A stretch of DNA of 20,925 bases from Trachelipus rathkii (GCA_015478945.1 JABUQX010022851.1:1-20925); one strand, 5' to 3'. Counted from the stretch's first letter, positions 10,501-20,925 are shown. The notes: a model not told the origin generated them from the sequence alone. A program made the numbers and translations.

Positions 10501-12354
10501 AGAGACTGCAATTCAATATAATGAATAAGCATTGTATTCTAGTCTCCCAATTCATAGCAGTCTGTTTATTCATAACATCTGGCGAAAATATTCATGTTCA
10601 TAATGTGTTCCTTTCGTTCAAGGTCCACTTGATATGTCCCTCACTCATTGAGCTATCTACAAGAAATTTTCACTAGTACATTATAAGCCCTACTCTGTTA
10701 AGAATTAAATATATTCAGTTTAAATATCGCGCTATCTCACATATGAATCACACGATGAATAAATGTAAAAAAATAAGTTTTAAAATAAATATTAAAACAA
10801 AACTTTACAATTTTTAACTATGTGTAAAACAATATATAAATAGAATACTATTTAATTATACGGGTACGCGACTCCTTAACATTTAGTGAAAAAATTAAAC
10901 AAAACAAATATAAAAAATTATGCTTTATATAAAAATTAAATATATCGCATTAAATTTTACTCACTTGATATCTAATTCAGATTCTAAAATAAAAACAGGC
11001 TAAGCACATCATCATACACATTAATTGATTCCCCAACTGAATATTTGCATATAAGAAACAGTACTCAAAAAAAAAATCTAATATAAGGCAGCATTGAGCA
11101 TATTTCTTAGTGGACAAAACAAAAAGTGTACAGCTACACCCCACTACTCAGCATCACTATATAATACAAATACATCATAACTAGAATTCTCTACCATACT
11201 CATCATCGTATTTAAAGTCTTAATTATTTCTATCTACATTTTTAAATATTCATTTCATGATGATATCAACCTACTCAAACTTTCCTTTAAATGCAATGTA
11301 TAGGACCCATGAGCCTGTTAGCTCGTGAACTAATGGAATGAATGGTAAAAATTGAATAAAAAATACTTTTATAAATTTAAAAAATATTCTAATAAAAATT
11401 TCGCACACAAACCATCCTATTTAATTTCAAGCAGAAAAAGTTTTCCAATATTATTATCATTGAAACAATTTTCACGAAATTGTTTTAGCAATAGCTATAT
11501 TTAATTTTAAGGAATAAAATTAATAATGGAATAATGGTAAACTATGAAAATATTATAATAACAAATTATAAATATTAATAAATAATAATATATAAATTAT
11601 GCCTAACTCATATACATGAAGTATTAATTAGTATGAGAACAAACACACCAACTCTATATTTTTAATATCATAAATTACAATAATTCATAAGTATGTTTAT
11701 AAAAAATTTCAAAACAAAAGTAAAAAAACTTTGATATCAATTATTAATAATAAATAATAAAAATAAAAAGTACCCTGTCGTTATCATACAAGCAATCCTT
11801 AATAATCACTGCATATAATACAAATTCACATGCCCAATGAAATACATAGTAGTATGAGATCAATTAAAAGCAAGCAAGCCAAAACATGCCTAATTCACTG
11901 ACCTATGGATGATACCTTGATTCAAAACTCAAATCATATTAAAAAATTTAATGGATTTAGATTTTTTTAGAGAGCACACAAATAGAAATCACATGTCAAT
12001 CGCCACCTAACACACAACTATACACTAAACACACACATATCATCATCACTATCAATAACAATTTTATTCATAATTATAAAAAAATTAAATACAAAGTATT
12101 ATATTTTAACACAAACACAAAATATATATTAACTTAACCTTAATATACACCCACATACAACTACAACACTACCACCACTTGGCATAAATACAAGTTTAAT
12201 TGCAATATATTAATATAATATTAATACGGTGAAAACTTATAATAATATGAAATTTTATATATAATAATCTAAATATAATAAAGGCCTATCAAGTTATTCC
12301 TAAATTATTCCTACCCAACATTATATCCATAATATTGAAAGGTGGTATCATCAT
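10501..12354. other. AT-rich unique sequence, no gene recognised
   Basis: Stop codons are frequent in all frames. The texture is A-rich with poly-A stretches. Bases 12001-12180 again show A/C enrichment and little G. The one clear local structure is the hairpin at 11463-11485, listed separately. Confidence 0.45.
11463..11485. other. perfect 9-bp dyad (hairpin)
   Basis: AAACAATTT at 11463-11471 and AAATTGTTT at 11477-11485 are exact reverse complements around the 5-nt loop TCACG. It is not followed by a T run and has no neighbouring gene, so a terminator role is not supported. Confidence 0.7.
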
Positions 12355-12432
12355 ATATATATGTTAATATAATATTTCATATAATTCATAAATAAATATA
12401 TAATATATATATATATATAATATAATTATTAA
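12355..12432. repeat. short (AT)n-rich block
   Basis: Alternating TA runs with ordinary AT-rich interruptions; the cleanest run is near 12400-12420. Confidence 0.75.
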
Positions 12433-14393
12433 TGATTTATGTTAAACATCTACTCGCACTCACAGTCACATTAACTTGAGTAGGTACTTGCGAGATTCTC
12501 ATATTTTCTCTAGTATATCTTTGTAGATACGGTATCCTTCTTATTTACACAATCATCATTTTAGATGTATCCTTCCGAGGAACCAATATATAGCAAACAT
12601 ATAACTATATATTATATATAGTATTGTGTTGTCTAATATCAAACCAGATACTTGCTCAACCAAGATAACGATTTAAGAGGTTTATTCAACAGGGAATCTT
12701 ATAAGGTAGGTTATTTACTATTCTATATTAAGAAAATAAAGTAAAAGAATGAGGATTCAGTATTTTTTTATTATATTAATTTCTATTATTAGAATTATAA
12801 GATGCTCAGTAGATAATTTTGCCTTCTTCCTCCCAATATTAGTATGAAAGGAGCCCACAAAGATTTGTGATTTATTATAATTTTATAGGTTACTTTATTT
12901 TCTGTTTTATAACCTAAATAAAGTGAAGGAAAACCCCAGATAGCGTTCTATTTATTTATGTATCTTTTTTACTAAATCATCTGAAACCAATGCGTACTAG
13001 ACTAAGGAATATATACAAAAAACATAATACAATCACCCTAACAAGACTATATACTAATTAAATATTCTTATTCAATAAAAAATTATTTTATAGATTAGGA
13101 ATAAAAGAAAGTGGATATAATTCATATATGAAGAAATATAACTCTTCTTATTTGTATCATAGATCATTCAGAAACAGAGTAGTACTATTGTATGAGTGAG
13201 CTGTGCGTAACTATGGAAGAGATATTACCTCTAAGTCGCATCTAATTCAAAGATTGAATATTCTTTTGGATTACTCTTATTTTATTACGATAATAATTAA
13301 CTTATATGAGTGTACTTACATGATTTATAGTTCCTTCTACTATGACGAATGTATTGCATTATAAGTCAGCGGCTAGTTCTAGACCTACCCACTTTCCTTT
13401 ATTGTAATAGCATTACTTGTAATCAATGTGACCAGTGTACTGTAGTCTTAAGTGAGTCTTCTTGAGCCTTGTTCGGAGCCAGTCGTGTCTTTGCTGGCTG
13501 AGTGAGCAGTGAGGTGATATGAAAGAATTCCACATATTTCAGAAGAAACAAGAAATGTAAGGGCATCATGACGAGCCCATACTTAGAATGAATATATGAA
13601 TGAAGTAAAATAATTTGAATTTGTATAGTAACATTTTTTATAAAAACAAAATTGAGGAAATATGTTAAAATAAAAATATTATACATTGAAACATGAAATT
13701 TAATAATAAATAAATTATAACATAGATATCTGAAATAAAAACAAAATTTAATGAGAATATTGATAAAATATATATAAAACATCACATATATTCTAATATA
13801 TTCTATAACGTAGATCAATAATTTAGGATTTCGTATATCATCACATATTCATATTAACTTTCCACTACTACGCCAATATCCTGTGAAACAATTCTATAAT
13901 TCAAAGTATATATGATGAACGAAAATTGGAAGAATATTAGCTGGATATCATATATAATAAGTGATCATAAAATAAAAGGTTCTGCTTTCAATTTGTAGAC
14001 TGTTAAAGCAGTCAATCATCACAATCTTCAACCGCTTTCGAAATGAATTTAACTTTCGAATAGTCTTTGATCTATGTGACAGAAAAAATGTTTTAATGGA
14101 TAGGAAGTCGGAAAAAATTGTAGAGTGAGCTGTTGTTCTTGGTCATTGATTAACTGCAAATAAAACATACAATTTATTTTCTTAATTGTCTGGTACACTA
14201 CCAGTATAAGATACGAGTAATAATACTGAAGTACATTGAAGTTTTAATAAAATTATATTTTTAATTAATTAATTGATTATTATGCCTTGACTACCACAAA
14301 TAAACCGAACATTTTGACCGCATGCGAGAAAAAAACAATAAAAACAGAATAAAAACAAAATTACTATTATAAAGTGACAAGTACCATTATCTT
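12433..14393. other. AT-rich unique sequence, no gene recognised
   Basis: The longest open frame of the window lies here on the minus strand (13423-13818, 131 codons). Its first two thirds are Ile/Tyr/Phe-rich, as expected from translated AT-rich DNA. The last 30 or so codons cover a local patch of balanced composition (about 13425-13520) that may be an older fragment of something else. No domain was recognised and I do not call it a gene. Confidence 0.45.
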
Positions 14394-14490
14394 GTTATTT
14401 CCATTTAAGGCGCATACGATGTGCGCGACACATTACAATGTTAAGATGGAAATAATGAGAACATTGTAAATACTTAAATGGAAAAATAAC
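14394..14490. repeat. nested inverted-repeat element (97 bp)
   Basis: The outer arms are gttatttccatttaag (14394-14409) and cttaaatggaaaaataac (14473-14490). They are complementary except for two extra bases on the right. Inside lie ACAATGTT (about 14434-14441) with AACATTGT (about 14460-14467), and a small GC stem GCGCA (14410-14414) with TGCGC (14422-14426). A further copy of atggaaataa (14446-14455) is complementary to 14395-14404, so alternative pairings exist. It could be a MITE-like remnant or a structured RNA; no transposase or obvious target-site duplication was seen. Confidence 0.65.
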
Positions 14491-14560
14491 TTTTCAATGT
14501 ATGTGTTTTTTTATGTGTTAATGACACATTGGTCATAATCGATAAAATAAACGCTCATCT

Positions 14561-14852
<292 letters not shown>

Positions 14853-15113
14853 AGTGTTGTATTGGGCAGGAATTGGAATCTATATATTCTTTAAGAGTAT
14901 TTTTAGAATATTCTTCATCAGTTTTAACGCTTTAACTTTGTGATTGATGAGGAAATGAATTGATTTGATTCAGATTGATTTCACTGAATAAATTAGGACG
15001 ATTTATTGATTTATTTTTTACTCTTGATGGAATAGAGAGAGACCTGCTCTGTTGAATTTAGAACCAATCCATTTACTACTGTATTATTCAACACTTATTC
15101 TCAAAAAGTATAA
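14853..15113. other. unique spacer between AAT arrays
   Basis: About 260 bp of ordinary AT-rich sequence, with the short direct repeat attgattt around 14960-14980. No gene or RNA is recognised. Confidence 0.5.
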
Positions 15114-15192
15114 AAATAATAATAATAATAATAATAATTAATAGATAATATAATAATAATAATAATAATCAATAATAATCAATATAATAATC

Positions 15193-15266
<74 letters not shown>

Positions 15267-15300
15267 TAATAATAATAATAATCATAATAATAAAAATAAC

Positions 15301-15390
<90 letters not shown>
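15114..15390. repeat. (AAT)n microsatellite, longest of the cluster
   Basis: AAT/TAA units over nearly 280 bp with occasional ATC, AAAT and AAC interruptions; it becomes pure towards the right end (about 15301-15390). Confidence 0.95.
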
Positions 15391-15393
15391 TCG

Positions 15394-15423
15394 AAGATTT
15401 AATTTTCTTAAAGGTTAAATCTT
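15394..15423. other. perfect 9-bp dyad beside the AAT array
   Basis: AAGATTTAA (15394-15402) and TTAAATCTT (15415-15423) are exact reverse complements separated by 12 bases. It sits in the 100-bp unique spacer between two AAT arrays. No function can be assigned. Confidence 0.65.
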
Positions 15424-15491
15424 AAAAAATTTCAAATATTGCTTTCTTAAATCATTTTCTGTAGCTCTTTCAGATAAGATTTGTTTAGAAT

Positions 15492-15492
<1 letters not shown>

Positions 15493-15572
<80 letters not shown>
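15493..15572. repeat. (AAT)n microsatellite
   Basis: About 26 uninterrupted TAA units ending in a T run. It is the last array of the AAT cluster. Confidence 0.95.
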
Positions 15573-15848
15573 TTTTTTAATAGTTTGTTTTCCTTATACA
15601 GAAAAAAAAACTATCAAAAATCGCAATTCCATCAATCAATGGACCCAATCATGGATTGTCATTTCGCAAAAACCTTATATAAATTGTTAATGACAATTTT
15701 TAAATTAGATTTTAATCTTTAACGTAACTTCTGAATTTGATATTAATGAATAACTGAAAAAAAATCACTGAAATAGGAAGGAACTACTTTATATCGCGTA
15801 GAAAATATTGACACGCGGTCGAATGACTTAATTTTCATTAAACTACTT

Positions 15849-15890
15849 CATATAATATACTTTGCATCGCATATGATATACTTTACATCG
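15849..15890. repeat. 21-bp tandem duplication
   Basis: Copy one (15849-15869) and copy two (15870-15890) match at 19 of 21 positions and are directly adjacent. Both begin catat and end catcg. It is a minisatellite-like duplication of two units. Confidence 0.85.
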
Positions 15891-16062
15891 AAATGCAATG
15901 CTATGAATTTGTCTGTGTCAAAGTCTTTATGTTAAAATTTCAAATTAATACATTTAAAATAGTTACCCATACGACATTTTATTTTATTTTCCTTTTTAAT
16001 ATTTTACAATATTTTTTTAATTAATAATGACAAAAAGTATAAGTGAAAAGCTTTATATTATA

Positions 16063-16120
16063 TCGTATTAATATTTTTTTTAACTTTGCTTTATATAAAA
16101 GTTAATTTTATTGAATACGA
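16063..16120. other. imperfect dyad (hairpin)
   Basis: The outer arms TCGTATT (16063-16069) and AATACGA (16114-16120) are complementary. The inner arms AACTTT (16082-16087) and AAAGTT (16098-16103) are also complementary. Mismatches lie between them. No gene context. Confidence 0.5.
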
Positions 16121-16177
16121 AAATTAAGTATCGTAAAAATTCTTGGTATCATATAATACCACAGGCCGTTATTAAGT

Positions 16178-16209
16178 ATTATATATATATATATATATAA
16201 TATATAATA

Positions 16210-16261
<52 letters not shown>

Positions 16262-16276
16262 TATATAATACCTATA

Positions 16277-16324
<48 letters not shown>

Positions 16325-16345
16325 TAATATATATATTATATATAT

Positions 16346-16377
<32 letters not shown>

Positions 16378-16383
16378 AATATA
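16178..16383. repeat. (AT)n array
   Basis: Long alternating TA runs with AATAT interruptions and one short CCTATAAT break near 16271. Confidence 0.9.
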
Positions 16384-16422
16384 AGAAATTTTTCTTTTCA
16401 TATATATATAACATATAATGGG

Positions 16423-16465
16423 TTTTATTTTCGCGTTATACAGTATGTTCGCGCAAGAAATAAAA
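16423..16465. other. hairpin with CGCG-containing stem
   Basis: TTTTATTTTCGCG (16423-16435) is complementary to CGCGCAAGAAATAAAA (16450-16465), apart from a bulge of about three bases on the right arm. The loop is 14 nt. The CGCG tips are unusual in such AT-rich surroundings. Confidence 0.6.
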
Positions 16466-16484
16466 TATTATATATTGATGATGT

Positions 16485-16591
16485 AAAAAATTATATCATT
16501 GATATTTCAATCATAATGACGTAAAATTTTCACTCCTGAGAGGAACCGGGGTTGAAAAATTTTATGTCAATACTTGATATAATTTTTTTTT
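16485..16591. repeat. two-tier inverted repeat (about 107 bp)
   Basis: The outer arms AAAAAATTATATCA (16485-16498) and TGATATAATTTTTT (16575-16588) are perfect 14-bp complements. The inner arms TGACGTAAAATTTTCA (16517-16532) and TGAAAAATTTTATGTCA (16553-16569) pair with one mismatch and one extra base. The 20-nt centre is GC-rich (ctcctgagaggaaccggggt). The left arm carries about 15 more bases between the tiers than the right. It resembles a foldback or MITE-like remnant, or a transcript that could form a long hairpin. No target-site duplication was identified. Confidence 0.7.
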
Positions 16592-16883
16592 CCAGTGGTT
16601 ACCCAATCAATGATTCTAACTCTGTGTCATATTTGAAATTTAGGTTTCTCATTTCTTATATCTTATATTAAATTATTGTATATTTATTTATATCTTATAG
16701 TAGATTTTATTATGTATTTTCAAAAGGTGTTATAGTAAAAGAGTTAAAATTATTAGATTGTAAAATATTTTTGAGAAAAGTTTGTGTAAGACTGGTTTTA
16801 AATTCGCTGGTACTATTAATTAATCAAATTAAACGCCTTTTCAGTGTTATTATATATTAGCAAGTGTTTGATTTATCTTGCAT

Positions 16884-16885
<2 letters not shown>
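16592..16885. other. AT-rich unique spacer
   Basis: About 290 bp of T-rich sequence with no open frame, repeat or RNA recognised. Confidence 0.45.

Positions 16886-16915
<30 letters not shown>
16886..16915. repeat. short (AT)n run
   Basis: About 15 uninterrupted AT units, followed by a 37-bp unique spacer before the next AT block. Confidence 0.9.
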
Positions 16916-16919
<4 letters not shown>

Positions 16920-16952
16920 TTAATAATTATGATTTATTTCTTATTTAATAAA

Positions 16953-17105
16953 TTATATATATATATATAATATATAAATATATATATTATAATATTATAT
17001 ATATATATTTATATATATATAATTATAATATATATATAATATATATATATAATATATATATATATATTATTTCATATATAATAATATATATATATATATA
17101 TATAT
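16953..17105. repeat. (AT)n array abutting a reverse transcriptase fragment
   Basis: Degenerate AT array whose final TAT is also the Tyr codon of the YADD motif in the adjoining retroelement remnant. The repeat therefore runs directly into former coding sequence. Confidence 0.9.
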
Positions 17106-18055
17106 GCCGATGACTTAACTCTCCATTCTTCAACTTATTTCAAATCTGCTGCCCTCTTTTGCTTCTAGAGTTGCCTCTCGTCTTCAGCTTTTCCATATTC
17201 TATTCTTGAGGATCTGGATGGGAATTTCCCTGTGGGCGGTCCGCGCAACCTTGCTAAATCACTCTTCTAAAAACTCAACTCTCCAAAAATCTCCTCTAAA
17301 AACACTCCGACTTCTATTTCTTCGACGGCTCTAACGTCTCACTTGTGATACTAATAATCTTCTTGTTACAACATAATACAGCAAATTGTCTTGGAACCTC
17401 AATTATCTAATGGCTTGCTAGGTGGCTTCAAAGAAGCCCTGGAGTTCTGTTTTGGTTGGCAGGGAAAATTTTTTTTCCTCTGACAGTTACTCGTTATAAA
17501 GGGCCATTATTCGCCTTTTATGGAGTAACGTTCTCGACATTTGGGGGGGCTCCGGACAACCACCCTTGATATTGGATAGGGTTGAAGTCTAAAGCTAAGA
17601 GACTCATAAACTTCCCCCTATACTTATGTCAAACTCTCTTGTCCCACTTATCTCTGCGACGTAACGTGGCGCTCTATCCATTTTCTTCTACGGTACTACG
17701 GGCGGAAGATGCTCTGGGAGTTGACCTCTTCGCACTCCTCCACCCTTGCGTCCGCCTCCAGTAGCACATGGGTGCCTTGCTCTCCTGCACGAATTCCTGC
17801 GTGAAGTATCTAAGCGACCCAGACTTGTTCGTTGTGGTGCCTCTTTCTTTCCAGCTACTTCTGTTCTGTGGAACTCTTGCCTTCTTCTGTTTTTTCCAAA
17901 CTATATTTAATCTTCCTCTCTTTAAAGCCCGCGTCTGCGCTGTTCAATACTGAGAATTGCATTAGACTGGGGATTGGGTGGTTTTTTTTTAATGTTTTAT
18001 TTCCACCGACCCTCCTTGGAAAGGGCCCAGCCCGTGAGTGGTGGCGATCTGTAAT
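17103..18055 (+). pseudogene. decayed non-LTR retrotransposon reverse transcriptase (C-terminal part)
   Basis: Remnant of a LINE-type reverse transcriptase, the enzyme that copies element RNA into DNA at its target site. It begins at the catalytic Tyr-Ala-Asp-Asp (17103-17114), followed in frame by LTLHSS; a stop interrupts at 17166. Later family motifs appear in shifting frames: FDGSNVS (17321-17341), IWGGS then LDRVE (17539-17586), SKAKRLI and LSLRRNVA (within 17588-17670), RLVRCGASFFPATSVLWNS (17821-17877), and FKARVCAV (within about 17920-17945). The 3' end reads GKGPAREWWRS (about 18016-18050). These are the order and spacing of the thumb and C-terminal region of Jockey-like elements familiar from arthropods, especially decapods; that family placement is from memory. 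At least five frame changes and several stops make it inactive. The fingers and palm before YADD, and any endonuclease, are missing. Confidence 0.85.
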
Positions 18056-18178
18056 ATATATAACATATATATAATATTATATAGTATATATACTATAATA
18101 TATTCTATACCATAATAATATATATATTATATATATTATATAATTAATATCTATATCAATATATATATATATAAAAAC
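18053..18178. repeat. (AT)n-rich block at the 3' end of the retroelement remnant
   Basis: Degenerate TATA array starting directly after the last GC-containing bases of the reverse transcriptase remnant. It may be the microsatellite tail of the element or a neighbouring array into which the element inserted. Confidence 0.85.
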
Positions 18179-18545
18179 TATATGTGGTGTCGTAGATTAA
18201 TAATTAATTGATTATATTTCTTTATTTAAGGATAATTTTGATTCGATTTTACATGATTTTAATAATTATTTCATTACCTATTCGATCAAATTTCTTGGAT
18301 CATCTCATTGTTAAAATTTTTAATGCTAAACACTTATTCCTACGTTTCTGATGCTGATACCACTCGATGGTGAGACGTTTTTTTTTTACTTATAGTTTTT
18401 AATGACGAGTATATATGTGCATCGATCGGGTCTTTTGACACCAATGAGATAAAATGCTATGGTAAATTTTAGATGAAGGTTTCGGGAAATTATTGTCATT
18501 TAACAAACTAATTATATTTTTTTTATTATATACTTATTATAGGCC
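18179..18545. other. AT-rich unique sequence, no gene recognised
   Basis: T-rich sequence with a run of nine T near 18379. No motif of a gene, RNA or mobile element was recognised. Confidence 0.45.
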
Positions 18546-18706
18546 TATATATATCTATATATTAATACTAAAACCTCAGTATCTATATATATATATATAT
18601 ATATACCTTACTACCCCTTACTATATATATATATCATATATAATATATATATATATAATATATATATATAATATAATAATACTATATATAATAATATAAT
18701 AATATA
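18546..18706. repeat. (AT)n-rich block
   Basis: Alternating TA runs with short CTTACTACCCC-type breaks near 18606-18619. A plus-strand open frame of 68 codons here is only translated Ile-Tyr repeat. Confidence 0.85.
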
Positions 18707-18752
18707 AATAATAATAATAATAATAAATAATAATAATAATAATATAATAATC

Positions 18753-18784
<32 letters not shown>

Positions 18785-18815
18785 TAATAATATAATATAA
18801 TAATAAAATAATAAT
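18707..18815. repeat. (AAT)n microsatellite
   Basis: AAT/TAA units with several AATAT and ATC interruptions, continuous with the AT block on its left. Confidence 0.9.
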
Positions 18816-18989
18816 TGTAAGTTATACAGAGAAAGGTTTGTTTGGGTTTAATAAAGCTCATTAGTGTATTTGTAATAATGTCCCTTATGCCAGTAAGTTC
18901 CCTAAGCTAAAATTGCCAAATTTTAATGAAAAAGAAAAAATTAATCACAAATTTTTCTAAAGTTTTTAGCTTGTTCTTGACTGCTTGGA
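18816..18989. other. unique spacer between microsatellites
   Basis: About 170 bp of AT-rich sequence with no recognised feature. Confidence 0.5.
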
Positions 18990-18990
18990 T

Positions 18991-19023
<33 letters not shown>

Positions 19024-19202
19024 ATATAATAATATATATATATATATATATACTATATATATATTATATATATATATATATTATATTCTAATAATATATA
19101 TAATATAAATATATATATATATATAATAATATATATATTATATAAATATATATATATTTATAATATATAATATATATATTTATATATATATATCATATAT
19201 AT
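18990..19202. repeat. (AT)n array
   Basis: Nearly pure alternating A and T with AATATA and TTATA interruptions over about 210 bp. Confidence 0.9.
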
Positions 19203-20925
19203 TGAAATGTCGAGTGGTTGAAAGATAATAATTCATATGTCAAAACTTACTACTTCAAATGATAAACAATCCTTTGGCAGGACCCGTGGACATCCAATCC
19301 TCAACAAACAAAACCTTTTTAGATTCTCAACCTGTATTGTAACGTATCCAGGCCTCCTGTTGAATGACTAACGGCCTGTGCAATTATTGCAACGTGTAAC
19401 TCTCATACTTTAAACTCACAAACTTACCTTTTTTAGAGACCCTCTCAGTGGAAGCAAAACGGTTTGACCTGAGTTCGTTTACCTTATATGAAAAACCGTT
19501 CAGTCAATATTATTTCTTATCAATGAACTCACCTGTTTAATGATCAAGTTCTTATACATGAACTAAATGTTTATGACTTAGAATATTTAATACTTAAAAA
19601 TTTCAAATACAATAGAAAGTAAAATACGTTTGGAAACACTCAAGGAAACTACTTTCAAATAATTTTAAAAAATATTTTAATAAAAAAATATATAAAAGCG
19701 TGCATAGTACTTACAAGACTAACAGGTTTTATAATTACAACGAACATGTATAGTATAATGTCCTTGGATATTATTAACATACATGCGCATAGAATATATA
19801 AAACCACAACAACTAATATACGATTATATTTTAAATAAAAAAAATAACATAAATGTGATAACTGTTTCTTATAATGAGTACGATTTTAATAAATTCACGA
19901 ACATGTACTTAAGAATGTCCGTTAGACATATCTACCATACTGACAACCGCATAGATATAATAATAGCCATCACAAGTACTAATACAACAATTGCATATTC
20001 TTCACATGTGGTGTCTGCAATCAACCATTCTCAACGAATACAACATACTTCTACATCTTTCAATTTATAGATACCCTCCTGAACACTAAAAAATATGCTA
20101 TCTACACAAATACATAGATACTTTATGTCGCAGGAAGAATCGGGATATACAAATATCGCTGAACTATTATTTAACTAAAAAACATTAGATCTGGTCGTCC
20201 ATGTTACCCCATAACGAAATAAAAAATTTCTCACTTTCGCAATGATTTATGTTTTTCTCATTCAACATAAGTTCGTTCGAATATATATATAAGTGCGTGC
20301 ACAAATTTACTTAACAAAGACACACTGATTATAAAACACAGCTTGTCACAAACTAACACGAGAGTTGCCTATAGTGAAGATATAACAAACTATCTATTAA
20401 CTTAACACAGAAAACTGTGACTTTGATACAATTAACACATCATATATAAAAACTCAAAATCAATAATACAAACCACTGATCAAAAACACACGTTTTATAT
20501 TTACTAAGCAACATAATATTTGCATTTAACACTTAAACACAATTGATAAGTAATAACAAAGAGCATAATACTAAAATGACAAGTTATACTATTATACCTA
20601 AGCAACAAATTCGGACATATATGCACCTTAGCAAAATTATAAGTTTGGCATGATCACGACACTTTGAGACAGAAATGAATAAATATTCACAAAATATTAA
20701 ACAAATTAATTTGAAAACACTTCCTACAATAACCTTTATCTTTAACTAGCAAATAATTAGGCAAAACTTATCACCTTGGAAAATTTAACCACACAATATT
20801 AATATTTTATAACATATAATAACACTTATTTTGTAAAAAAAAACAAATAATAATAATAATCACTATAAATTGGACAACAAATTACCTAAAAAATAATGAC
20901 AAAAATAAAAATTGATCGGATATAA
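19203..20925. other. AT-rich unique sequence, no gene recognised
   Basis: A patch of balanced composition (about 19250-19510) is followed by A-rich sequence that again becomes poor in G after about 20280. A 95-codon open frame on the plus strand (19783-20070) encodes an Ile/Asn/Thr-rich peptide without recognisable motifs; its composition matches translated AT-rich noncoding DNA. Small dyads lie at 19379-19391 (TGCAAT-T-ATTGCA) and 19458-19500 (AACGGTTT with AAACCGTT). A short AAT run occurs near 20847-20861. Confidence 0.45.

Larger units (their letters stand above)
15573..16177. other. AT-rich unique sequence with small repeats
   Basis: No coding potential is visible. It contains the 21-bp tandem duplication at 15849-15890 and the imperfect dyad at 16063-16120, both listed separately. 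Confidence 0.45.

Noticed and set aside
10503..10573. Complementary pairs AGACTGC/GCAGTCT and ATGAATAA/TTATTCAT
   Set aside because: The arms interleave rather than nest, are short, and lie in AT-rich DNA where such matches arise easily.
13423..13818. 131-codon minus-strand frame, longest in the window
   Set aside because: Mostly Ile/Tyr/Phe from translated AT-rich DNA, with no family resemblance. It could hide a small old fragment at its C-terminal end, but I cannot identify it.
18493..18699. 68-codon plus-strand frame
   Set aside because: It is translated (AT)n microsatellite, giving Ile-Tyr repeats.
19783..20070. 95-codon plus-strand frame
   Set aside because: Ile/Asn/Thr-rich composition typical of AT-rich noncoding sequence; no motif.

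Overview
This 20.9 kb window looks like intergenic or intronic DNA from an AT-rich animal nuclear genome. I found no intact gene. The longest open frame is 131 codons and low in complexity, and no bacterial-style gene layout is visible. The microsatellite load is very heavy: (AT)n arrays, (AAT)n arrays, and short (AGT)n, (ATG)n and (TTAG)n runs. Together with one decayed non-LTR reverse transcriptase of a type common in crustaceans, this suggests an arthropod, most plausibly a decapod crustacean. That assignment is an inference from texture and one element, not from a diagnostic gene.

Layout. Bases 1-1735 are dominated by (AT)n arrays, broken by a 200-bp imperfect inverted repeat (411-611). 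Bases 1736-5955 are a block of ordinary complexity with higher GC; G exceeds C near 2400, and C far exceeds G near 4000. Bases 5979-6850 are plain AT-rich sequence with a poly-T tract. From about 6850 to 10300 the + strand is strikingly poor in G and rich in A and C (6 G against 67 C in 7921-8160), interrupted by an AT array (7480-7800) and a small TTAG repeat island (9721-9788). Bases 10345-14560 are AT-rich unique sequence with two short AT arrays and some hairpins. Bases 14561-15572 hold a cluster of AAT arrays with one ATG array. Bases 15573-16890 hold a 21-bp tandem duplication, an AT array and several dyads. Bases 17103-18055 carry the one clear protein remnant, a frameshifted C-terminal half of a non-LTR retrotransposon reverse transcriptase, with AT arrays on both sides. 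The rest (18053-20925) is AT and AAT arrays followed by AT-rich unique sequence.

No set of genes works together here. The recognisable function is limited to a dead retroelement. The inverted repeats (411-611, 14394-14490, 16423-16465, 16485-16591) may be small foldback or MITE-like elements. I found no convincing undescribed biological system. The strongest leads are the G-depleted block, the structured dyads and the retroelement fragment fused to AT arrays.
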